Shown here: in pieces, positions 15,988 through 23,197 of the stretch
Position numbering within the stretch: position 1 is the first letter of the stretch
How the letters are laid out: each line of letters opens with the position of its first letter
Source of the DNA: Agarivorans aestuarii
Lineage (GTDB): Bacteria > Pseudomonadota > Gammaproteobacteria > Enterobacterales > Celerinatantimonadaceae
Assembly: GCF_019670125.1 (NCBI RefSeq)
Contig: NZ_AP023033.1
Span: 2,655,001 to 2,719,000, forward strand
Length of the DNA stretch: 64,000 nucleotides
Direction of reading: 5' to 3'
Made by a program: the position numbers and the translations under genes
The notes under the pieces: generated by a model
The model's input: only the letters and a program-made list of their open reading frames with translations
Database searches by the model: none
Told to the model about the DNA's origin: nothing

Positions 15988-18171
15988 TTAAATAGAAACC
16001 TTATGTTCAGAAGCTCTGGACCTTAGCGTAAATGACAGCCCTGCAAGCACTAACAGCATTACACCTAACAACATCAACAAACGGCTAGCGGTAGAGGTTT
16101 GCGGTAGCGCCGCTGGTTGCTGCCAACCATGCGGCATTCCACCATCTATTTGTTTATTTACAACAGGTAGGTTGGCCGGCCTAGCAGGCGTTACATCTAC
16201 TGCAACCAAACTGGTTTGCGAACTCACTAGGTGATACTTAAGTGCCAAGGCCAATACTTGCTGTTCTACACGCTGTTGATTTATATGGCTTTTACTTAGC
16301 TCCAAGGCTGCAATATATTGGCGAGCCCACAGCAAATCTAAGCCGGCTGCTGGCTGCTTGGTTTGTAGGTTAAGGCTGCGTTGCCAAAACTGCTCGCCAA
16401 TATTGCCGCTCACCACCAGTTGCGGATGCGCGCCGCTAGGCAGTTTTATGCTCAGCATTAGCGGTTGCCCTAAATAGAGATCTGGAATGTTAGCCGGCCA
16501 GTATTCAGGGACCGTACCATCACTAAATGCCAACTTAACATCACTCACCACAGGGTGAGCAATTTGCTTAAACAGACGTGTAACTTGATGCTTTACTTCA
16601 CTTTGCTTGCCAATGTAGGTAAACGTACCCTTGCCTATCTCAGCAGCTCGTTGCATAAAATGGGAGTTAGGCGCCGAGCCAATGCCAATGGTGAACAAGC
16701 GATTATCAGCGAGGCGATTATCAATTAGTTCAAACAACGATTGTTCATCACTCACTGCACCATCAGTAATAAAAATCACTTGGCGTAAGGCGTTCGAGGC
16801 TGCTTGTTTGGGATCACTGAGCGCAGCGTTAAGTGCACCAAACATTTCGGTTCCGCCATTAGCGCTTAAGCCATTAATAAAGCGGCGCGCTTTGGCTTTA
16901 TTGCTAGCATTGGCGCTAACTGCACTCGGCTTAAAACGACGATAGTTTGAATTAAACTCGATGATATTAAAGTAATCCCCTGCTGCTAATCCAGACAGGG
17001 CTTCATGCAAGGCCTCACGCGCTTGAATCATCGACTCTCCCGACATTGAGCCTGAGGTATCAATCACCAAAATCAACTCTCGGGATATATTTAATAAATC
17101 ATCAGGCTTGCCCTGAGGTGGCATTAACATAAGTAAGGCGTAATCATCTTTTGCTGGGAGCTGGTTGTCGGCATGACTTAAACCGGTTTGGCTATACAAG
17201 GCCGCCTCTGGTCGACTGCCCACTATCGGTCGCCACTTTAAAACAAAGTCGCGATTGGCTTTGCTATCGAGCAAGCTTATGTCGATGGTGCCGTCACTAC
17301 GAATGCTCTTTTCTATTGGGTGATAAAGACTCTCTAAGGTTTCGAGCTCAAAGCCACTATTTAGGGCTATATGCAAATCTACCTTTAGTGAGGGTTGGCT
17401 TCCAGCCTGCGCATATTGGCGAGCGCTATGGCGTAATAGCTGATAAGCCTGGTTAAATTCACTACTGTTATTTTCTTGTTGATAAGGCTCTTGCAGCAAA
17501 CTGGCTAAAGACAAGGGCATTTCACTTTCATCGGCCAGCGTTCTTCGGGTTTGGTCTTTGAAAATTTGCGGGCTGTAACGTGGATTCACCACCATAGGAA
17601 AGCGTAAGCTAAATTCGCCATCTTCATAGCTGAGTTGCTGCTGATACGATATCTTCACCACCAAGATTTGGTTTGGCCCTAAATTAGCTACTGCAGTGGT
17701 AAAAATATTTGGCCGCAGCTGCTCAAGCAAACTAGCGCGCTTGCCCTGCTTTTTGGCTGTTTCGAAAGTGCGTTTGGCTTGTTTCTTTTCTTGAATCTGC
17801 CCTTCAATAACACGCTCTCCTACCACCAGCTGCATCTGATCGACCGCAGCATTATTGGGTAAAGGAAACATATAAGTGCCGTTTACCCACTGCTCAGTGT
17901 CATTGACAAAAGTTTGGCTCAAAGTAACCCTATTTGTCATGCCAGAGACTTGCATATTTACCTTTGTAGACAAAGGCAAACTGTACTGGCGCTGCCCGTT
18001 GCTATCGAAATACACCAAGCTGGCTTGCTCAGGTTGATCAACAACATCTCGCTCGGTGTGCAGTGCCGCTTGGCTGGGCGACACAAAGGCCGCCCATAAT
18101 ATGATGAATGCCCCGCCAAAAGAGACGCTATAGCAAAAGCGGGTACTGATTTTCAGTAGATCTATTTTCAT
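15988..18171 (-). CDS. Marine proteobacterial sortase target protein (VIT + VWA, LPQTS signal)
   Basis: The protein of about 727 residues has a signal peptide, a VIT (vault/inter-alpha-trypsin inhibitor) domain (about 40-165), and a von Willebrand A domain with an intact MIDAS (DTSGSMS, about 370). A beta-rich tail leads to a C-terminal sorting signal: LPQTS (encoded at 16093-16107), a hydrophobic helix, then a short basic tail. I chose the ATG at 18171 because AAAGGAGA lies eight bases upstream; an earlier ATG at 18195 lacks a site. This is the only visible substrate of the adjacent sortase. The final S replaces the G of LPxTG. VIT/VWA proteins usually bind other proteins through a metal ion, so a surface or periplasmic adhesive role is inferred. 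Confidence 0.92.
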   Translation of the reverse strand: MKIDLLKISTRFCYSVSFGGAFIILWAAFVSPSQAALHTERDVVDQPEQASLVYFDSNGQRQYSLPLSTKVNMQVSGMTNRVTLSQTFVNDTEQWVNGTYMFPLPNNAAVDQMQLVVGERVIEGQIQEKKQAKRTFETAKKQGKRASLLEQLRPNIFTTAVANLGPNQILVVKISYQQQLSYEDGEFSLRFPMVVNPRYSPQIFKDQTRRTLADESEMPLSLASLLQEPYQQENNSSEFNQAYQLLRHSARQYAQAGSQPSLKVDLHIALNSGFELETLESLYHPIEKSIRSDGTIDISLLDSKANRDFVLKWRPIVGSRPEAALYSQTGLSHADNQLPAKDDYALLMLMPPQGKPDDLLNISRELILVIDTSGSMSGESMIQAREALHEALSGLAAGDYFNIIEFNSNYRRFKPSAVSANASNKAKARRFINGLSANGGTEMFGALNAALSDPKQAASNALRQVIFITDGAVSDEQSLFELIDNRLADNRLFTIGIGSAPNSHFMQRAAEIGKGTFTYIGKQSEVKHQVTRLFKQIAHPVVSDVKLAFSDGTVPEYWPANIPDLYLGQPLMLSIKLPSGAHPQLVVSGNIGEQFWQRSLNLQTKQPAAGLDLLWARQYIAALELSKSHINQQRVEQQVLALALKYHLVSSQTSLVAVDVTPARPANLPVVNKQIDGGMPHGWQQPAALPQTSTASRLLMLLGVMLLVLAGLSFTLRSRASEHKVSI

Positions 18172-18197
18172 AACGCTATCTCCTTTAGCTGCCATTA

Positions 18198-18938
18198 TTA
18201 CTGAGCGGCCAACATGCCTCGGTCAGACATCAGCTTTAAGGTGACTCGGCGGTCAAAGAAGTTGTTTTCTAAGTTAGCTTCGGCTTTTAAAGGAGCTGTG
18301 TCGCCAAAGGCTTGCGAATGCAGGCGCGACTCAGCAATTCCGTTATTAATTAAGTAGCGGCGAACTTCAGCTAAACGTTGTTCCGATAAGGCTTGGTTAT
18401 AACTTGAGTCACCTTGGCGATCGGCATAACCAGTAAGGTCGAGTTTTAAATCGGGCGCTAAACTCATGGCGTATACCACATCGTCAAGCTGTTGTTTAAA
18501 GTGAGGCTCAATCACCGACGAACCAGTTTTAAACTGCACATTCAAACCAATGGCTAGCTCTTCAAGTTTTTGCTGTTGCGCCATTTTTAGCTGAGAGAGC
18601 TGAGCATTCACACGGGCATGTTGCTGAGTAAGTGACTCTAACTGCTCACTGCGTTTTGCCAGTACTTCAATTTCTTGTTGCTGCTCACCCAGTTGTTGTT
18701 GTTGGGCGGCTAACTCTTCTTCATCGGCAACCGATTTGCCTATCCAAACTCCAGTAAAACCGCCAATAAATGCGCCAATAGGTCCACCAACTAAAGCGCC
18801 GACTGCCGCGCCAGAGCCAAAACCAATCATTTCGGTTTTGCCATTTCGCTCTGTTGGCTGTATATCGCTATTCGCCATAGTTTGAGTAGATAGGCTTAAA
18901 GTGCTGATTACGGTTAATGCAATTAGGTGCTTTTTCAT
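18198..18938 (-). CDS. pdsO: PdsO, sortase-associated OmpA-like protein
   Basis: The 246-residue protein has a signal peptide (about 1-22), a glycine-zipper hairpin (GFGSGAAVGALVGGPIGAFIGGF, about 39-61, in a membrane or pore-like segment), a Gln-rich coiled coil (about 75-125) and a C-terminal OmpA peptidoglycan-binding domain. The latter contains TGYADRQGDSSYNQALSEQRL and the R-V-T-L end. This is the OmpA-like partner of proteobacterial dedicated sortase systems. It is the first gene of the minus-strand operon pdsO-target-sortase, with 26 bases to the target start. It may anchor the system to the cell wall, and it could be the attachment partner; that is inference. Confidence 0.9.
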   Translation of the reverse strand: MKKHLIALTVISTLSLSTQTMANSDIQPTERNGKTEMIGFGSGAAVGALVGGPIGAFIGGFTGVWIGKSVADEEELAAQQQQLGEQQQEIEVLAKRSEQLESLTQQHARVNAQLSQLKMAQQQKLEELAIGLNVQFKTGSSVIEPHFKQQLDDVVYAMSLAPDLKLDLTGYADRQGDSSYNQALSEQRLAEVRRYLINNGIAESRLHSQAFGDTAPLKAEANLENNFFDRRVTLKLMSDRGMLAAQ

Positions 18939-19020
18939 GAGTATGTCCTTCTCAGTGTGTTTAATTTAATAGGCTTAATTGTGCTTGCCCTTTCGATGAA
19001 TCAATTAAACACCGCTGAAA

Positions 19021-19079
19021 TGGCATTATCAGGCGGTAAAAATGGCAGTTCGCTTATCAATTGTGGCAACAAAATGGCA
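19021..19079. promoter_or_regulatory. Phased TGGCA direct repeats between pdsO and pdsR (candidate PdsR operator)
   Basis: TGGCA starts at 19021, 19043, 19064 and 19075, spacings of 22, 21 and 11 bases, so the copies lie on one face of the helix. Three of them share the longer form AAATGGCA. OmpR/PhoB-type regulators bind just such 10-11-bp direct repeats. The array lies in the 220-base divergent region between pdsO and the pdsRS genes, so it could control both. Binding by PdsR is inferred. Confidence 0.6.
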
Positions 19080-19158
19080 ATTGCCCCGAAGCCCCCAAAG
19101 GCGCTTAAAAATAATGTATAGTCTATGCAAGTCAGCAGCTTAGAACTTAAGTATCAAT

Positions 19159-19851
19159 ATGAAACGAATTGCCATCGTAGAAGATGAAGCGGCGATCCGC
19201 GAAAACTACAAAGACGTATTGCAACAACAAGGCTACAGTGTGCAAGCCTATGCCAATCGGCCTACAGCACTGGCCGCTTTTAACACCCGCTTGCCCGATT
19301 TGGCGATTATTGATATTGGTTTAGAAGATGAGATAGACGGTGGTTTTTCCTTATGCCAATCACTGCGCGCTATGTCTAGCACCTTGCCAATTATTTTCTT
19401 AACCGCTCGCGATAGTGACTTTGATACCGTTTGTGGCTTACGTTTAGGTGCCGACGATTACCTCACCAAAGATATTAGCTTCCCACACCTAGTTGCCCGC
19501 ATAGCTGCGTTATTTCGCCGTTCCGAGTTAGTCGGCGCTGCCCCAGAAGAGAACAACTTGTTAGAACGAGGTCCCTTAGCCATTGATGGCAATCGCATGC
19601 AAGTAACCTGGGATCAGCGAACCATCGAGCTCACCGTAACCGAATTTTGGATGGTGCATGCTTTAGCCAAACGTCCAGGACATGTGCGCAGCCGGCAAGA
19701 GCTAATGACCGAAGCAAAAATCTTTGTAGATGACAGCACCATTACCTCGCATGTAAAACGGATCCGTAAAAAGTTTTTAGCCGCAGACGCAAATTTTGAG
19801 TGCATCGATACGGTGTACGGCATGGGTTACCGCTGGGATAGCCTTGCCTAA
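19159..19851 (+). CDS. pdsR: PdsR, sortase-system response regulator (OmpR family)
   Basis: The 230-residue protein has a receiver domain (1-120) with acidic pocket E8-D9, phospho-acceptor D52 in IIDIG, conserved T in FLTAR and K in LTKD. A winged-helix OmpR/PhoB DNA-binding domain (about 135-228) follows and ends in the usual V-x-G-x-G-Y-R-W form. It overlaps the start of the kinase gene by one base. It is divergent from pdsO and almost certainly controls the sortase operon, possibly through the phased repeats upstream. Confidence 0.94.
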   Translation: MKRIAIVEDEAAIRENYKDVLQQQGYSVQAYANRPTALAAFNTRLPDLAIIDIGLEDEIDGGFSLCQSLRAMSSTLPIIFLTARDSDFDTVCGLRLGADDYLTKDISFPHLVARIAALFRRSELVGAAPEENNLLERGPLAIDGNRMQVTWDQRTIELTVTEFWMVHALAKRPGHVRSRQELMTEAKIFVDDSTITSHVKRIRKKFLAADANFECIDTVYGMGYRWDSLA

Positions 19852-22013
19852 TGCTACCTGTATTACCTATTGGCCTGCGCGCCAAAGTCACCATCTTGTC
19901 ACTGTTTTTGTTGTGCCTTCCTTGGTTGGGCTATCAATATGTCTGGGAGATGGAAAAATACCTACGCTTAGGTCAGGAAAAGACCTTAGAAGGCACCACT
20001 CAAGCACTTGCTACTGCGCTGCATGAGCGGCCAAAACTGTTTAACAGCCAAGCCAGCTTTTTAAGTCAAGTGCAAAAGGGCCGTGATTTATATGCTTATC
20101 CTTTGTCTGGCCCAATTCAGCTCGATGGCAAGCTCAACGATTGGCAAGAGTATCAGCATCGCATGCTGCGCTATGGTGAAGAACATGTTATTTATCAAGC
20201 AGATCCTAATATACCTTTAACTAGCGAATTTACTCACATGGTGGGTAAATTTGGCCGTTACCTGTACGCCTATTTTGAAGTGACCGATAGCGACGTGGTT
20301 TACCGAGGTAAAAACACCTTACGAGTAGATAATAACGACCATTTAGCAATTGCAACTTTAGCTCCTGACGGTCAGTTCCGCCGCTATATTGTTGCCACCA
20401 CCGAAGATGGCTGGATCAACGCTTTTGAGTTACCGCTCGACCCCAGCCAAACCACACCCGTAACACCAGAGGTCAAGATTCAGGGTCAATGGCTTAAGAC
20501 CGCTAAAGGCTACAATATTGAGCTACGGATCCCTCTTAGCATGGTGGGCAGCAAGTTAGGATTTTCTATCTATGATGTAAACCGCACGCCTAAGCGAGAA
20601 TTGGTTTCAATTGTTGGTACTTCGGCCATTGATACAGTGGATAAACTTGGCACAGTACTGGTCCCTTCTCCGGAAATAGAAAGCATTATTAAAGGCATGA
20701 GCCACAACAGCTCACGCATTTGGGTAGTTGATAAACATGGCCGCGTATTAGCAAAATCTGGCGACATTCGAAGCACCCAAAGCATTTGGGCGCGTAGCTT
20801 AAGCCCAATAAACAAAGAAAGTTGGTGGAACAAGTTCACCAGCGAATACCTTCACCCTCTTTACTACAAGGTATTAACCAAACCACCTCAGGATTTTGTT
20901 GACTCATTACAAGACTCTACCCAATTAGATGGCAGCCACATTAAGCAAGCATTAAGCGGAAAACCGGGCTCTACTTGGCGATTGACCCCCGATGGGAGAG
21001 CTGTTGTATTGGCCGCTGCCAGCCCAATTTGGATAGACGATCAAGTAATGGGAGTGGTGATAGCAGAAGAAACAACCAACGGCATTCGTACCTTGCGTAA
21101 TCGCGCTTTAGAGCGCTTGTTTAACATTATTTTGCTAGTGATGGGCGTGGGCACATTATCGCTATTTTTGTTTGCTTCGAGCATTTCTAGCCGCATTCGC
21201 AAACTACGAGACCAAGCAGAAAAAGCCATTGATAGCCAAGGAAGGGTTAAAGCTTCGCTGCAAGGCTCTAAAGACCGTGACGAAATTGGTGACCTTTCTC
21301 GTAGCTTCGCCAATATTGTTGGTCGTTTAGCGCAATATACGCATTATTTAGAAAATATGTCTTCGCGCCTATCTCACGAACTACGAACACCGGTTGCAGT
21401 AGTGCGTTCATCGCTAGAGCACTTAAGTTTGAAAACGCATGATCAGGATACGCAAAAGTACCTAGACCGAGCCCAAGAAGGGGTAAATCGCCTAAACATG
21501 ATCCTCAACAACATGAGCGAAGCCACCCGTTTAGAGCAAAGCCTATCTCAAGCAGAAACCAGCGAATTTCCACTAAACAAGGTAGTCTCTGGCTGCATGC
21601 AAGGCTACCAGTACACTTACCCTGAACAGGCCTTCGACTGCGATATTAGCCCAAATACCATGCTGATAACCGGAGTGCCGGAATACATCGCTCAGTTAAT
21701 GGATAAATTAGTGGCCAATGCTATGGAGTTTAGCCTTCCCAATAAGGCCATTAAAGTCAGTTTCCAGCAAGACAACAAAGATGCCGTATTGCTGATAAGC
21801 AACCATGGGCCCACCCTCCCCGACAACATGGTGGAGCAAATTTTTGAATCAATGGTATCTATTCGCAGCCAGCAAGCTCAGCAAAAACCGCATTTGGGTT
21901 TGGGCTTGTATATTGCTAGGCTAATAACAGAATTTCACGGCGGCACCATTAGTGCTCGCAATTTTACCGACAACAGCGGCGTGGAGTTTTGTGTGCGATT
22001 GCCTATTGAGTAA
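19851..22013 (+). CDS. pdsS: PdsS, sortase-system sensor histidine kinase
   Basis: The 720-residue kinase has a membrane helix near residues 14-32, a large periplasmic sensor (about 35-415), a second helix (about 420-445), a HAMP linker, HisKA with SHELRTP (around 508-514; the histidine is the phosphorylation site) and HATPase with ANAMEFS and GLGLYIARL. The sensor region from about 83 to 245 shows strand patterns like carbohydrate-binding family 9/DOMON-like domains: LDGKLNDW, VDNNDHLAIA, GYNIELRIPLSMVG and GFSIYDVNR. It sits behind pdsR with a one-base overlap. A glycan or envelope sugar could be the signal; this is inference. Confidence 0.92.
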   Translation: MLPVLPIGLRAKVTILSLFLLCLPWLGYQYVWEMEKYLRLGQEKTLEGTTQALATALHERPKLFNSQASFLSQVQKGRDLYAYPLSGPIQLDGKLNDWQEYQHRMLRYGEEHVIYQADPNIPLTSEFTHMVGKFGRYLYAYFEVTDSDVVYRGKNTLRVDNNDHLAIATLAPDGQFRRYIVATTEDGWINAFELPLDPSQTTPVTPEVKIQGQWLKTAKGYNIELRIPLSMVGSKLGFSIYDVNRTPKRELVSIVGTSAIDTVDKLGTVLVPSPEIESIIKGMSHNSSRIWVVDKHGRVLAKSGDIRSTQSIWARSLSPINKESWWNKFTSEYLHPLYYKVLTKPPQDFVDSLQDSTQLDGSHIKQALSGKPGSTWRLTPDGRAVVLAAASPIWIDDQVMGVVIAEETTNGIRTLRNRALERLFNIILLVMGVGTLSLFLFASSISSRIRKLRDQAEKAIDSQGRVKASLQGSKDRDEIGDLSRSFANIVGRLAQYTHYLENMSSRLSHELRTPVAVVRSSLEHLSLKTHDQDTQKYLDRAQEGVNRLNMILNNMSEATRLEQSLSQAETSEFPLNKVVSGCMQGYQYTYPEQAFDCDISPNTMLITGVPEYIAQLMDKLVANAMEFSLPNKAIKVSFQQDNKDAVLLISNHGPTLPDNMVEQIFESMVSIRSQQAQQKPHLGLGLYIARLITEFHGGTISARNFTDNSGVEFCVRLPIE

Positions 22014-22112
22014 TTACTTAAAGCTCTACTTAGCGCACATTTAGCAGAAATCTAGCAAGCTTAGTAACTCACTTTCTATACTTAAACGAATTGTTATTCG
22101 TAGAGTAGAACT

Positions 22113-22865
22113 ATGCAGCGCTTGTTTACCCTTTTCTGTCTATATTGCTTTAGTTTGTCTAGCTATACAGCGCTAGATAAACTGAGCTATTTAACAGAAG
22201 ATGCCTACCCTATTAACTATCTGGACCAGCAAGGACAAGCTCAGGGCTTCGCGGTTGAGCTATTAAAACTGATGTGGCAACAGATGGAGCATCCCGAGCA
22301 AGCAATTAAAGTTATGCCTTGGGAGCGGGCTTATTATTTATTGGAGCAGAAGCCAAACACAGTATTGTTTGCAACGGTTCTCACTGCCAAACGTAAACAA
22401 TATTTTAAGTGGGTTTGCCCAATTGATACCGTTAGTGTTGTGCTGCTAGGCAAAGCAGATAGCACGCCAAACATTCAGTCACTTGAGCAACTCAATGAGT
22501 TAAAGGTTGGCGTTCTAAGAGCCGATGTTGGCGAGCAACTGCTACTGAACAATGAAGTAGACGATGGCAGTTTAATGCTCACCGACAGCTACCACCACCT
22601 AATAAAACTGCTAGTAGCCAATCGTGTTGACTTCATTGCCGAAACCGAGCAAACCATTAGGCACGCCGCCAAACAAAATAGCTATTCGCTAAGCAACTAC
22701 GAAGTAAAATGGCTGCTTAACCAAGAACAGCTTTGTTATGCCTTTAATCAAGCCGTAGACGATACGGTGATTGAGCAATTTAAGCAGGCTTTAAAACAAG
22801 TAAAAGAAACCGATGCTTATCAAGAACTACTCGCCAACTATCAACAACAAAAGCTAAAGCCCTGA
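22113..22865 (+). CDS. Periplasmic solute-binding protein of the amino-acid type (SBP_bac_3-like)
   Basis: The 250-residue protein has a signal peptide (about 1-20) and a cluster of SBP family 3 features: LTEDAYPINYLDQQGQAQGF (about 27-46), a central KVMPWERAYYLLEQKPNT segment, LKVGVLRADVGEQLL and a hydrophobic core strand near VDFIAETEQ. Such free-standing proteins, without ABC permease genes nearby, often sense rather than transport and can act with c-di-GMP enzymes. The next gene on the same strand is a PAS-GGDEF-EAL receptor, but about 330 bases separate the two, so an operon is not shown. The ligand is unknown. Confidence 0.78.
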   Translation: MQRLFTLFCLYCFSLSSYTALDKLSYLTEDAYPINYLDQQGQAQGFAVELLKLMWQQMEHPEQAIKVMPWERAYYLLEQKPNTVLFATVLTAKRKQYFKWVCPIDTVSVVLLGKADSTPNIQSLEQLNELKVGVLRADVGEQLLLNNEVDDGSLMLTDSYHHLIKLLVANRVDFIAETEQTIRHAAKQNSYSLSNYEVKWLLNQEQLCYAFNQAVDDTVIEQFKQALKQVKETDAYQELLANYQQQKLKP

Positions 22866-23197
22866 GAGCCTCATAACTACCAAAGCATCTTGCAGAGCTT
22901 TAGCATGATGACACTGTGCAGCTTAAAGAAATTAGCCCAATTTAAATCTAGGTAACTGGCTCACAAACCACTAAATTTCACGGCGATAATTACAGTAATC
23001 ATTGTGATTAGTAGGCCTGTTGTTTAAGCCGCTAAGCAAAGCTGTAATTAAGTTCACGCTTTATTAATAAGCACTTACGCAAATAACGATATATCATAAA
23101 CATTGTGCGATTATTTAAATCGGTGAGCAAGTATCAAACAATGGCTTAGGCTTAATAGACGTTCATGTTGATACTGTATCTAGGGATAGCTAATACA
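22866..23197. other. Intergenic region, no gene seen
   Basis: About 330 bases of A/T-rich sequence lie between the binding protein and the c-di-GMP receptor. I see no open frame with a ribosome binding site, no strong hairpin and no recognisable operator. Confidence 0.5.

Noticed and set aside
18927..19121. Small plus-strand frame in the pdsO-pdsR spacer
   Set aside because: It starts inside pdsO on the other strand, has no ribosome binding site and covers the candidate operator.
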